NCBI GenBank assembly: GCA_016710235.1
Contig: JADJLG010000001.1
Coordinates: forward strand, 1,849,501 to 1,913,500
Direction of reading: 5' to 3'
DNA length: 64,000 nt
Origin: Saprospiraceae bacterium
GTDB lineage: Bacteria > Bacteroidota > Bacteroidia > Chitinophagales > Saprospiraceae
This document shows, piece by piece, positions 52,470 through 61,620 of this stretch. A program made the translations under genes and the position numbers. Each line of letters begins with the position of its first letter. Position 1 is the first letter of the stretch. The notes under the pieces were generated by a model. It was not told the DNA's origin and searched no databases. It saw nothing but the letters and a program-made list of their open reading frames with translations.

Positions 52470-53573
52470 TTACGCTAATGATACACCGATCAATTTTCCG
52501 ATTGCATAAGTAATTGCTGCTGCCATAAATCCAAACAATAATTGGCGGAGACCGGAGTGCCAGACTTTCTTATTGGTGAATAATGTTATAATCGCTCCAA
52601 TGACAAAAAGTCCTACTCCGCTTATTAATGCTGACAAGAGAATTCCTTGCAACCCCCCGGAGAAAAAAAACGGGATAACAGGCAATATAGCACCAATCGC
52701 AAAACTTATGAATGAAGCTAGAGCGGCTTCCATCGCTGAACCTTTGAGTTCTTCTGCATTGATACCCAACTCTTCTGAAACAAGAATTTGATGTGCTTTA
52801 CTTTTGTCCTGTATCACATCTTTTGCCATTTGTTTTGCCAGAGATTCTTCCATCCCTTTAGTCATGTAGATCAGGGCCAGCTCTTTTTCTTCCCCTTGAG
52901 GATTTGATTCAAGCTCTTCCATTTCAAGATCCATTTGGTTTTCATAAAGTTCCTGGCTGCTTTTCACAGAAATCCATTCGCCAAGGGCCATGGATAGGGA
53001 TCCTGCGAGAAGTCCTGCCAATCCTGCCAATAAAACTTCTTTCTGACCGTTGGTAGCACCGGCAATTCCCATGACTAAACTAAAATTTGAGACAAGGCCA
53101 TCATTTCCTCCCAACACTGCCGCCCGAAGTGCATTGCCACCAACAGAGCGATGCCTTTTTTCAAATCGGGCAAGATTTTGACTAGAAATTTGATGCTCTC
53201 CACTGAGAATGTTTTTCAAAATCTGGACATGTGCAGTATCTGAAATAGAAGGAGCAGTTTGTGTCATCTTTCTGGCGTTCTGTACGCTGGAAGACAAACT
53301 TTTTTCAGTATCCATCAATATTCCCAATAGAAAATCATAGCCTATCCATCCGGCTAACCATTTCAAAACTCTCGCTCGCCGAGAAGGCTTTGGAAGTAAG
53401 ATCAAATCTAGACCACGCTTTTTCATAAATGCCTCTGCATGACTGAGTTCTATCTCTTGCATGCTGCGGAAAATCTTTGCCACTTGCACATCAATTTCAT
53501 GATCTGCCAATATTCCATAGAGATAACTTGCGTCAACTTCCGTTTGGATGGATTGTAAATTTTCCTTGCTCAT
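52470..53573 (-). CDS. VIT1/CCC1 family transporter with ferritin-like N-terminal domain
   Basis: 367 residues from the ATG at 53573 (MSKENLQSIQTEV); the open extension to 53642 has no family match. The first half resembles an erythrin-like helical domain ('YLYGILADHEIDVQVAKIFRSMQEIELSHAEAFMKK', with Glu and His metal-type residues). The second half is the vacuolar iron transporter fold: 'AAVLGGNDGLVSNFSLVMGIAGA', 'GLAGLLAGSLSMALGEWISVKSSQELYE' and three closing helices. It probably moves Fe(II) or Mn(II) out of the cytoplasm. Confidence 0.88.
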   Translation of the reverse strand: MSKENLQSIQTEVDASYLYGILADHEIDVQVAKIFRSMQEIELSHAEAFMKKRGLDLILLPKPSRRARVLKWLAGWIGYDFLLGILMDTEKSLSSSVQNARKMTQTAPSISDTAHVQILKNILSGEHQISSQNLARFEKRHRSVGGNALRAAVLGGNDGLVSNFSLVMGIAGATNGQKEVLLAGLAGLLAGSLSMALGEWISVKSSQELYENQMDLEMEELESNPQGEEKELALIYMTKGMEESLAKQMAKDVIQDKSKAHQILVSEELGINAEELKGSAMEAALASFISFAIGAILPVIPFFFSGGLQGILLSALISGVGLFVIGAIITLFTNKKVWHSGLRQLLFGFMAAAITYAIGKLIGVSLA

Positions 53574-53739
53574 ATGGTAAAAAATGATCTTTGTTTGGTG
53601 AAACCAAAGATAGATATATTTTCTACACTGGAATGTCGGCATATTCTATCCGGATTCAAAGTCATTTTATTTCCCCGTTGACAATTCTCAGGTATGTCCG
53701 ATTTCAAAGGCAACTCATACGGCATTGATGAGATTGACG

Positions 53740-53747
53740 TAACTTTG
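53740..53747 (+). promoter_or_regulatory. Candidate -7 box close to the kdsD start
   Basis: TAACTTTG fits TAnnTTTG but ends only 8 bp before the ATG at 53756, so transcription would begin within about a base of the start codon. No good -33 element is seen at 19 nt. The same arrangement occurs at 23314. Confidence 0.3.
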
Positions 53748-53755
53748 AGCAAATC

Positions 53756-54730
53756 ATGGATGCGCAAATTCAGAGAATTTTAGATTCTGCAACTAACTGT
53801 ATCAAAATTGAATGTGATACATTAAATGGCTTGTTTTCTGTGATCAATGAAGAATTCGCGCAAGGAGTATTGGCCTTGCATCGTTGTAAGGGAAGAATCA
53901 TTGTCACAGGAATCGGAAAAAGTGCTATCATCGCCCAGAAAATTGTAGCAACGCTCAACTCAACAGGTACCCTGGCCCTTTTTATGCATGCTGCCGATGC
54001 GATACACGGTGATTTGGGAATGGTGACAAAAGCGGATATCATCATTTGCATTTCAAAAAGCGGAGAAACTCCGGAAATCAAAGCTTTGTTGCCTCTGGTA
54101 AAAAACCTTGGGAGCAGCCTACATGGAATTGTGAGCAATCCAAACTCAAGTCTCGCTAAGAATGCTGACCATGTATATTATACTCCCGTGCCCAGAGAGG
54201 CAGAGCCCAACAATTTGGCACCAACCGCAAGTACTACCGCTCAACTTGCCATGGGTGATGCTATCGCAGTTTCACTATTGGCACTGAAAGGTTTTTCTCC
54301 TGAAAATTTTGCTCATTTCCATCCAGGAGGCTCTTTGGGAAAACAACTTTACCTCAAGGTATCTGACATTTATACAAAAAATCAAAAGCCGGAAGTTTAT
54401 TCACATGACTCATTACAATCCGTGATCCTTGAAATGACAAAAAAACGACTGGGTTCGACAGCAGTGATTTCTCAAGAAGGTGAATTGATTGGAATGATCA
54501 CAGACGGAGACCTGAGGCGTATGTTGGATCACGACACTCTACATTTGTCTGTTTTGAGAGCAGAAGACATTATGACCAAGAATCCAAAAAGCGTTGAAGC
54601 GTCTGAAATGGCTTTGACAGCTTTCCAGATTTTAAAGGAAAATGCAATCACTCAGTTACCTGTAATCCAAGCTAAAAAATACATGGGAATGATTCATCTG
54701 CATGATTTGATTCAGGAAGGATTTATTTGA
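53756..54730 (+). CDS. kdsD: D-arabinose 5-phosphate isomerase (KpsF/GutQ family)
   Basis: 324 residues. The SIS domain (about 35-180) has 'RIIVTGIGKSAIIAQKIVATLNSTGT', 'HAADAIHGDLGMVTKADIIICISKSGETPE' and 'EPNNLAPTASTTAQLAMGDAIAV'. Two CBS domains follow ('KRLGSTAVISQEGELIGMITDGDLRRML' and 'NAITQLPVIQAKKYMGMIHLHDLI'). It makes arabinose 5-phosphate for Kdo in lipopolysaccharide. 'FHPGGSLGK' between the domains is conserved in the family. It is divergent from the VIT1-type gene. Confidence 0.93.
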   Translation: MDAQIQRILDSATNCIKIECDTLNGLFSVINEEFAQGVLALHRCKGRIIVTGIGKSAIIAQKIVATLNSTGTLALFMHAADAIHGDLGMVTKADIIICISKSGETPEIKALLPLVKNLGSSLHGIVSNPNSSLAKNADHVYYTPVPREAEPNNLAPTASTTAQLAMGDAIAVSLLALKGFSPENFAHFHPGGSLGKQLYLKVSDIYTKNQKPEVYSHDSLQSVILEMTKKRLGSTAVISQEGELIGMITDGDLRRMLDHDTLHLSVLRAEDIMTKNPKSVEASEMALTAFQILKENAITQLPVIQAKKYMGMIHLHDLIQEGFI

Positions 54731-55278
54731 TCATTTCCATGCCAATTTTCGAAAAACGAGGATGGAATGAAACCATATGACATCGATGTATTATTCATCG
54801 ATTGATTTTTTCCATGGAATATATAGTCACTGATATTGACCCTCATTTTGGAGTCGAAATTCTATTATAAGTCAAATTGTCCGCAAACTTAGATCTTTGC
54901 ATTTTGAGAAATTCGTGAACATAGATTATTTTATCAAGTTAAAAACATTTTCACTTGCTCAGATCAATATTGATCCAAATGAAATTTGATAAAACACAAG
55001 TCTTCTCTCTTAAGCGTAATCGCCAAGTCAAGTATGATTTTGCTCGGTTCACTCATTATCGAATCAAATCTTTCAATTGATTTTCGCTTTGCAAAACCAA
55101 TTGGTTGTAACAAACCCTTGTTATAATTACCCATTTGCTTTTCAATACATTTCCCAAAGCAAAATCCGATTTAATCCCTATTTATCCCAGATTTGACCGC
55201 ACTGATTTTATGGTTATGGTAAACTGAAATATTTTATAGGGAGTATTAAATGAGTAAGCGCTTTGAATTATTATGATT
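54731..55278. other. Long AT-rich spacer, no convincing gene
   Basis: About 550 bp. I find a 14-bp palindrome GATCAATATTGATC at 54962-54975. A 33-codon frame (54979-55080, MKFDKTQVFSLKRNRQVKYD...) might be a gene remnant. No RNA gene or terminator is evident. It separates kdsD from the convergent DUF2279 gene. Confidence 0.45.
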
Positions 55279-56268
55279 TCAAAATTTTAAAGGATGGAAT
55301 TCAAAACCATTTACACGATTATATTCCAATGCCGGAAATGGTAATTTGACGATGTTGATGACATGAAATATGGTTTTGAGGAAAGGATTTCTTACGGGAA
55401 GTTTTTTAAAATCAATGTCCAAAGATAAAAAATATCTTCTGTAACGAGGATAAATCAGTGGGTCAAGAATCACCTCTGTTCCATTTTCATCTTTCCATTT
55501 ATTCTCATATCCACCGTATAGATGATTGACACCGTATCCCAAGCTCAACTGTAGATAACGAGGCCAGTACTTATAATTTTTATTTTGCTGAGTAAAAGGA
55601 TTAAAACTAAGCCAATAAGTTTGGGCATTGTAATCTTTCAAGAGTTTTTCACCCAATGAATTTCCAAACAATTTTTCAGTCCTTTCCTGAATAATCTGAT
55701 TGGCAGGATGTTTTACCGGATAAGTTGAAAATTTGATTTGCACAAATTGTTTTTTCCATAATTTTTGTTGGATTGCAAAAGTCCCGGCACCGATACAATT
55801 GGCTGCCATATCTGACCATGAAAAGCCCCATTTGTCGCTGAAACCATCAAACAACTCAATGGTAGATTGAAACAACATCGCTGTTCCCACTCCCAATACA
55901 ATAGACTTATTTTCAGAAATACCACACCATCTTGCTCCCTGATAACAAAGAGCGCTTTGAAAATATCCATCGTAAACATGGCCACATTTATCCATTTCGA
56001 ACCATTCACCGCGATCATCAAAACTGTGGAGTTTGCTCAATGTGCTGTTCTTATACCAGGCATAATACAAACCTGATGAGAAAGCAGAATATGCCACTAC
56101 GGCAAAACTACTTGCCACTATCGTTTTGTTTTTGTTGAATGAATCAGAAGGAATAAAAAACCGTGAAAAGTGACTTGAATTCTGTGCCTGAATTTTACTA
56201 ATCGAAACCATAAAGCACATGAATAATGTCAATATCAATATGAATCGATTTCTGTATAAAAAAAACAT
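55279..56268 (-). CDS. DUF2279 domain protein (YfiM-like), exported
   Basis: 329 residues from the ATG at 56268 (MFFLYRNRFILILTLFMCFM), which gives a good signal peptide ending at SKIQAQ. The frame is open to 56331 but would start inside the ahcY end and run through its terminator. DUF2279 features: 'SSFAVVAYSAFSSGLYYAWY', 'WFEMDKCGHVYDGYFQSALCYQGARWCG' (His and Asp-Lys-Cys-Gly-His motif) and 'DGFSDKWGFSWSDMAANCIGAGTFAIQQ'. It is a probable membrane or periplasmic protein of unknown role. The start codon lies in the right arm of a terminator hairpin. Confidence 0.75.
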   Translation of the reverse strand: MFFLYRNRFILILTLFMCFMVSISKIQAQNSSHFSRFFIPSDSFNKNKTIVASSFAVVAYSAFSSGLYYAWYKNSTLSKLHSFDDRGEWFEMDKCGHVYDGYFQSALCYQGARWCGISENKSIVLGVGTAMLFQSTIELFDGFSDKWGFSWSDMAANCIGAGTFAIQQKLWKKQFVQIKFSTYPVKHPANQIIQERTEKLFGNSLGEKLLKDYNAQTYWLSFNPFTQQNKNYKYWPRYLQLSLGYGVNHLYGGYENKWKDENGTEVILDPLIYPRYRRYFLSLDIDFKKLPVRNPFLKTIFHVINIVKLPFPALEYNRVNGFEFHPLKF

Positions 56269-56293
56269 CCGCAACAACTGAGTGTCGCGGATG
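56258..56293 (-). terminator. Terminator after ahcY, overlapping the next start codon
   Basis: Read on the minus strand, CATCCGC (56293-56287) pairs with GCGGATG (56272-56266) around a 14-nt loop and is followed by eight T (56265-56258). The ATG of the DUF2279 gene (56268-56266) is the last three bases of the stem, so termination and translation initiation are mutually exclusive. Confidence 0.75.
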
Positions 56294-56327
56294 AATTTTC
56301 TTGTTGGATATGTATTGGAACCGATAA

Positions 56328-57641
56328 TCAATATCTGTAATAATCGGGTTTGTAAGGACCAGATTTTTCAACGCCAATATAACTGGATTGGTTGTCTGTC
56401 AAAACATCTAGTTCGACGCCAATTTTCGCAAGGTGTAATCTGGCTACTTGCTCATCAAGATGTTTTGGGAGCATGTAGACTTTATTCTCATATTTTTCAG
56501 AATTTTGCCATAATTCCATTTGAGCAAGAACCTGATTCGTGAATGAATTAGACATGACAAATGAAGGATGACCCGTAGCACAACCCAGATTCACAAGACG
56601 TCCTTCCGCAAGAAGGATGATGTCTTTTCCGTTGACAGTATATTTGTCAACTTGTGGTTTGATTTCAACTTTAGTATTACCATGATTTTGATTTAACCAG
56701 GCAACATCAATTTCATTATCAAAATGACCTATATTGCAAACGATGGTTTTGTCTTTCATCAATTCGAAATATTGACCAGTAATGATGTCTTTGTTTCCGG
56801 TTGCGGTAACTACGATGTTTGCGAGTTTGATCGCATTTTCCATTTTCAAAACTTGAAAACCATCCATTGCTGCTTGTAGTGCGCATATTGGATCAATTTC
56901 TGTCACGATTACTCGGCAACCTGCTCCTCTAAGAGAAGCTGCGGAACCTTTGCCTACGTCACCATAACCAGCAACGACAGCGACTTTTCCGGCCATCATT
57001 ATATCGGTAGCTCTTCTTATAGCATCAACACAAGACTCTTTGCAGCCATATTTGTTATCGAATTTTGATTTGGTGACAGAGTCATTGATGTTGATCACAG
57101 GAAGTGGCAATGTACCTTTTGCCATTCTTTCGTACAATCTGTGCACACCCGTTGTAGTTTCTTCTGAGATACCTCTGATTCCCGGTACCAGTTCAGGATA
57201 ACGATCCAATACCATATTGGTGAGGTCTCCGCCATCATCGAGGATCATGTTGAGCGGCTTGCCATCTTTAAAAGCATATATGGTCTGTTCAATGCACCAA
57301 TCAAATTCTTCGTTGTTCATACCTTTCCAGGCATAAACCGGAACACCTGAAGCAGCAATTGCGGCAGCTGCATGATCTTGAGTTGAAAAGATATTACATG
57401 ATGACCAACTTACTTCAGCTCCGAGTTCTTTCAAGGTTTCTATCAAGACAGCAGTCTGGATAGTCATATGCAGACATCCTGCAATCCTTGCACCTTGTAA
57501 GGGTTTTGAAGATCCATATTGCTCTCTGATACTCATTAGGCCGGGCATTTCTGCTTCCGCCAATTCAATTTCTTTACGTCCCCAATCTGCAAGTTTGATA
57601 TCCTTGACTTTGTAGGAGACATGAGTCATTGTTTGTTCCAT
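56328..57641 (-). CDS. ahcY: Adenosylhomocysteinase
   Basis: 437 residues, the standard SAHase length. N-terminal substrate domain: 'YKVKDIKLADWGRKEIELAEAEMPGLM', 'GARIAGCLHMTIQTAVLIETL' and 'GAEVSWSSCNIFSTQDHAAAAIA'. The NAD domain has 'VAVVAGYGDVGKGSAASLRGAGCRVIVTEIDPICALQA'. The C-terminal end is 'KSGPYKPDYYRY', with the conserved Lys and Tyr that reach into the neighbour's NAD site. It splits S-adenosylhomocysteine to homocysteine and adenosine, closing the methyl cycle. The first residues MEQTMTHVSYK fit the family. Confidence 0.97.
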   Translation of the reverse strand: MEQTMTHVSYKVKDIKLADWGRKEIELAEAEMPGLMSIREQYGSSKPLQGARIAGCLHMTIQTAVLIETLKELGAEVSWSSCNIFSTQDHAAAAIAASGVPVYAWKGMNNEEFDWCIEQTIYAFKDGKPLNMILDDGGDLTNMVLDRYPELVPGIRGISEETTTGVHRLYERMAKGTLPLPVININDSVTKSKFDNKYGCKESCVDAIRRATDIMMAGKVAVVAGYGDVGKGSAASLRGAGCRVIVTEIDPICALQAAMDGFQVLKMENAIKLANIVVTATGNKDIITGQYFELMKDKTIVCNIGHFDNEIDVAWLNQNHGNTKVEIKPQVDKYTVNGKDIILLAEGRLVNLGCATGHPSFVMSNSFTNQVLAQMELWQNSEKYENKVYMLPKHLDEQVARLHLAKIGVELDVLTDNQSSYIGVEKSGPYKPDYYRY

Positions 57642-57946
57642 TATTGATTTCTATTAATTTTCTGCAAATGTAGCTGTTTCCTGACATTTGAACAATGAAG
57701 TTTAGCTCATTTGAAGGATATTAGCTTAAAAAAAACAATGATATGTCAGCGAAAGTAAGCATGCTTGTTTTTAATCTTTTGCCAGAAGAGTAAACAGGCT
57801 TGCTGATATAGAATAAGTTAACAAAAATTTTGTGATTCGCCCTTGTAAAAATGTATTTTGATTTCAGCAAAAGATAGAACCTTCCTATTCGGCCAGAACA
57901 TGAAGTTTCTGCTTACTTTTGATCACCAATCATTTCAAATTATATC
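57642..57946. other. Divergent spacer, no gene
   Basis: About 300 bp between ahcY and the M14 peptidase gene. It has an AAGCATGCTT palindrome near 57757-57766. I looked for a riboswitch-like fold upstream of ahcY and saw no recognisable SAH or SAM aptamer. Confidence 0.4.
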
Positions 57947-59686
57947 ATGACTAGAATTTTCATATTCTTCATTTTCTTGAGTTTGTATACAATGGGTCAT
58001 TCGCAATGTATCATTCCCTTCGAAAATGATTCAACAACAACCACTACTTATCAGGAATGTATCTCGTTTTATAAATGTATGGCTGAGGAATTCCCCGAAT
58101 TGATTTTTATTCAAGAAGTTGGAATGCCTGATGTTGAGTTGCCAATTTATGAGGTGGTCATTGGGAAAGAATCCAAAATTCCGGAGGAAGTTCGCAAACA
58201 AAAAAAAGTCGTTAGTATGATCATCAATGGCATTCATCCAGGAGAACCCGATGGAGTAGATGCAAGTATGTTGCTCACTAAAAAATTACTCACGGACAAG
58301 GAATATTCTAATTTGCTTGATCACCAGACCATTGTGATCATTCCTTTGTACAATGTTGGAGGTAGTATGCGACGAAATAATTATACCAGAGCGAACCAAA
58401 ACGGTCCTCGTGAATATGGCTTCAGAGGAAATATTCAGAACCTTGATCTGAATAGAGATTTTATAAAATGCGACAGTCGGAACGCGATCAGTTTTACTGT
58501 ATTATTCCAGTATTGGAAACCAGAAATTTTTATTGACACGCATACTTCAGATGGTGCTGATTATCCGTATACTTTCAGTCTGATCAGTTCACAAAGAGAT
58601 AAATTATCACCACCACTAGCGGATTTATTATACACAAAAATGTTGCCTGCACTCCAAATGATGATGTCACAAAAAAAAGATACTATCGTACCTTATGTCA
58701 ATGTAAAGGATATTCCTGAAAATGGAATTGTAGATTTTTTAGAATCACCTCGTTATTCAAATGGTTATGCAGGATTATTTCATTCGATTTCATTTTTGCC
58801 TGAAACACATATGCTCAAGCCTTTTCCTAAGAGAGTGCATGCAACGAATCATTTTTTAGAAGCCGTATTGCAGTATAATTCACGTCACTTTGATGAAATC
58901 ATTCAAGCAAAAAAGTTTGCTATCCAATACACCTCATCTATAAGAGATTATACATTGGATTGGAAACTGGATGAAACCAGACAGGATTCTATTGATTTTA
59001 CTCTACATCCTGCATATTCTTACCTCAGTCCGGTGACGCAATTAAATATGTGGAAATATGACCGAACCAAAACGATCCAAAAGAAAATTCCATTTTTTAA
59101 TAAGTATGTATCGTCTACACAAGTCAAAGTACCTGAGTTTTATATCTTACCCCAAGCTTACTTTGAAATAGTACAATTATTGATGTGGAACCAAATCAAA
59201 TTCGATCGTCTGGAACAGGATACTTGTTTGGAATTATTTCAATACAAAATCATTGACATGAAAACGTCTTCAGATGCTTACGAAAATCACTATCTGCACT
59301 CTGATGTCCAGTTAAGTTTAATCAAAAGACGGCAGTGTTTTTTTAAGGGTGATCTTTTAATTCCTACGAATCAATTTGCGAAGCGATACATCATTGAAAC
59401 TTTGGAACCACAAGCTCCCGATTCTTATTTTGCATGGAATTATTTTGATGGGATCCTGCAGAGAAAAGAGTATTTTTCAGATTATGTCTTCGAAGAGAAA
59501 GCAAAGGAATTGTTGATAAATGACAAAAATTTGGAACGTGAATTCAGAAAGAAGCAAGCAGAAGATCCGAGTTTTCGATCAAGTAATTGGCAGCAGCTGT
59601 ATTGGATTTATCAGCGGTCAAATCTGGCGGAACCAGACTTCAAAATTTATCCTGTAGGATTAATATTCTCCTCAGAGAAAAAGTGA
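57947..59686 (+). CDS. M14 family zinc carboxypeptidase-like protein, exported
   Basis: 579 residues with a signal peptide (MTRIFIFFIFLSLYTMGHSQ). The M14 zinc site is visible: His and Glu in 'INGIHPGEPDGVDAS' (about 97-111) and a second His in 'IDTHTSDGADYPYTF' (about 200). The presumed catalytic Glu lies in 'FLPETHMLKPF' (about 285). 'NYTRANQNGPREYGFRGNIQNLDLNRDF' is the substrate-binding Arg/Asn region. A C-terminal non-catalytic part of about 270 residues follows. It probably trims peptides in the periplasm or outside the cell. Confidence 0.88.
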   Translation: MTRIFIFFIFLSLYTMGHSQCIIPFENDSTTTTTYQECISFYKCMAEEFPELIFIQEVGMPDVELPIYEVVIGKESKIPEEVRKQKKVVSMIINGIHPGEPDGVDASMLLTKKLLTDKEYSNLLDHQTIVIIPLYNVGGSMRRNNYTRANQNGPREYGFRGNIQNLDLNRDFIKCDSRNAISFTVLFQYWKPEIFIDTHTSDGADYPYTFSLISSQRDKLSPPLADLLYTKMLPALQMMMSQKKDTIVPYVNVKDIPENGIVDFLESPRYSNGYAGLFHSISFLPETHMLKPFPKRVHATNHFLEAVLQYNSRHFDEIIQAKKFAIQYTSSIRDYTLDWKLDETRQDSIDFTLHPAYSYLSPVTQLNMWKYDRTKTIQKKIPFFNKYVSSTQVKVPEFYILPQAYFEIVQLLMWNQIKFDRLEQDTCLELFQYKIIDMKTSSDAYENHYLHSDVQLSLIKRRQCFFKGDLLIPTNQFAKRYIIETLEPQAPDSYFAWNYFDGILQRKEYFSDYVFEEKAKELLINDKNLEREFRKKQAEDPSFRSSNWQQLYWIYQRSNLAEPDFKIYPVGLIFSSEKK

Positions 59687-59714
59687 TTGACTGAAAAATG
59701 TACTGTTTTAATCA

Positions 59715-60545
59715 TTAGGGTAATGAAATGGTCGGGCACCTTAACCTTCCGAAATAATATACCAGATTGACTCCTAAGGTCAAAAAAGCGTCTTTCTCTC
59801 TGGAATCTCCACGTTGAAAACCTGGCAGGCCTATTTTTTCAACACCGGTCGATGCTATGGATCGGTCAGACAACTGAACAGCAACCGGACCTCTATTTGT
59901 AAGCAACTCGTTATAGTTTGGATAAGTCTTGCTGACATCATCCAGATAATCGGTATAAGTATGTCGATAAGAAATATCGAAATTGAGACTCCACCTATAA
60001 TTGATATCCAGTTTTACGCCGCCTCCAACCATTAATGAACCATTAATGGTGCCATATTCCTGACCTACGATCTGACCTTCTGTTCCTAGTTCCCTAAGAG
60101 CCACTGTCTTGCCATCATATTTGGTCATTGGGCTGAAGCGAAATACACTAAAACCACCGAGAAGATAAGGTGTGAAAAAATGATCCTTACTCCCATGGTT
60201 ATAGGGAAGGAAATTAATTTCTAGCGCGGGAGCTATCTCAAAAATATTGGAAAAAAATCTAAGGTTCCTTCTGCGGTCAAAAAGATTGTCTGATTTGGCA
60301 TCGCTCGCTCTTAGTCTTGAAAAGTTTCCCTGGATTCTGGCGCAAACGCGATTGTTGAAGTTATATCTACCAATCATACCGAATGCGAGCCCGGGTTCAT
60401 TGAGTCTATAGAGATTGTTGAGATCACCAAAGTAAAAAGCTGTTCCCATCCACGCTCCTGCCTCATACCCTTTTTGGGCTTGAGCAAAAAAGAAGCCGGA
60501 TATAAATCCAAATAAAAGCAGTGTTTTTTTCAAAACTGAGCACAT
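59715..60545 (-). CDS. DUF6089 family outer-membrane protein
   Basis: 276 residues. The signal peptide (about 6-23, ending FFFAQAQ) precedes 'KGYEAGAWMGTAFYFGDLNNLYRL', the typical DUF6089 opening. Barrel-type strands follow: 'GMIGRYNFNNRVCARIQGNFSRL', 'PYLLGGFSVFRFSP', 'GSLMVGGGVKLDINYRWSLNFDISYRHTYTDYLDDVS' and the final 'LTLGVNLVYYFGRLRCP'. The family is common in Bacteroidota next to undecaprenyl or outer-membrane genes. It is probably in the outer membrane; function unknown. It is 40 bp downstream of nadA on the same strand. Confidence 0.85.
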   Translation of the reverse strand: MCSVLKKTLLLFGFISGFFFAQAQKGYEAGAWMGTAFYFGDLNNLYRLNEPGLAFGMIGRYNFNNRVCARIQGNFSRLRASDAKSDNLFDRRRNLRFFSNIFEIAPALEINFLPYNHGSKDHFFTPYLLGGFSVFRFSPMTKYDGKTVALRELGTEGQIVGQEYGTINGSLMVGGGVKLDINYRWSLNFDISYRHTYTDYLDDVSKTYPNYNELLTNRGPVAVQLSDRSIASTGVEKIGLPGFQRGDSREKDAFLTLGVNLVYYFGRLRCPTISLP

Positions 60546-60585
60546 AAATTCTAAAACTGTCTTTAAAAACGTAAAAATCCAAAAT

Positions 60586-61611
60586 TTATTTTAATCCTGC
60601 TTTTTCTGAAATTTCAAGCATCCTGTCAATGCTACCTCTGGCTGCTTTGATGATATGATCTGGCAGCGTGACCTCTGGAAGCTCGTATTTGAGGCAGAGA
60701 TAGAGTTTCTCTAAGGTATTTCGCTTCATATGAGGACATTCATTACAAGCACATTGATTTTCAGGAGGTGCAGGAATAAAGAGCTTTTCCGGACAAGCTT
60801 TGTTCATTTGGTGCAAAATTCCCGCTTCGGTTGCTACGATGTAGCTATGTGATCTATCAGTTTGGATAAAGCGCAGAAGACCGCTTGTAGAGCCAATATA
60901 ATCCGCCATACGCAATACGGGCTCTTCGCATTCTGGGTGAGCTATTATTTTGGCTTCAGGATGTTCCCTCTTGAGTTTAAGCATGCGCTCTCTGCTAAAA
61001 ATTTCATGTACCATACATGCGCCATCCCACAACAACATCTTGCGGCCGGTCACTTTCTGCAAATAAGCACCTAGGTTTTTGTCCGGTGCAAAAATGATCT
61101 CGCGATCCTTGGGGATACTATTGATGATATGCACAGCATTGGAAGAAGTGCAACAGATATCTGTAAGGGCCTTCAGCTCTGCAGTGCAATTGACATAACT
61201 CACGACAACGTGATCAGGGTGTTTTTCTTTAAACTTGGCAAATAAGGGTGCCGGACAAGAATCAGATAATGAACATCCGGCCTTCAAGTCAGGAAGGACG
61301 ACTTTTTTTTCCGGGGAAAGAATTTTGGCGGTCTCTGCCATGAAATGAACGCCGGCAAATGCAATGATGTCAGCTTTGGTACGGGCTGCTTCCTGAGAAA
61401 GTTGTAAACTGTCGCCCACAAAATCAGCAATATCTTGTATATCACCATACTGATAGTAGTGCGCCAGTACAACGGCGTTTTTTTCTTTTTTCAGCCGATC
61501 TATTTCAGCATAAAGATCCAGACTTGGATCAATGTCAAAGTCAATATATCCATGTATAGCAATTTGTGCTGCCGCTTTCATTGTATCAAATGTTGAATTA
61601 GAAGAACTCAT
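60586..61611 (-). CDS. nadA: Quinolinate synthase
   Basis: 341 residues. The three 4Fe-4S ligands expected for NadA fit Cys in 'VVSYVNCTAELKALTD' (about 140), in 'IIAHPECEEPVLRMAD' (about 226) and in the late 'CACNECPHMKRNTLE' (about 287-293). 'VLAHYYQYGDIQDIADFVGDSLQLS' is the N-terminal substrate motif. It condenses iminoaspartate with dihydroxyacetone phosphate to quinolinate for NAD synthesis. It follows gpmI by 9 bp on the same strand, so the two are in an operon. No nadB or nadC is in the window. Confidence 0.95.
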   Translation of the reverse strand: MSSSNSTFDTMKAAAQIAIHGYIDFDIDPSLDLYAEIDRLKKEKNAVVLAHYYQYGDIQDIADFVGDSLQLSQEAARTKADIIAFAGVHFMAETAKILSPEKKVVLPDLKAGCSLSDSCPAPLFAKFKEKHPDHVVVSYVNCTAELKALTDICCTSSNAVHIINSIPKDREIIFAPDKNLGAYLQKVTGRKMLLWDGACMVHEIFSRERMLKLKREHPEAKIIAHPECEEPVLRMADYIGSTSGLLRFIQTDRSHSYIVATEAGILHQMNKACPEKLFIPAPPENQCACNECPHMKRNTLEKLYLCLKYELPEVTLPDHIIKAARGSIDRMLEISEKAGLK

Positions 61612-61620
61612 TTCGGTTTT

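Noticed and set aside
57642..57946. A riboswitch upstream of ahcY
   Set aside because: No recognisable SAH or SAM aptamer core is visible, and the spacer is shared with a divergent gene.
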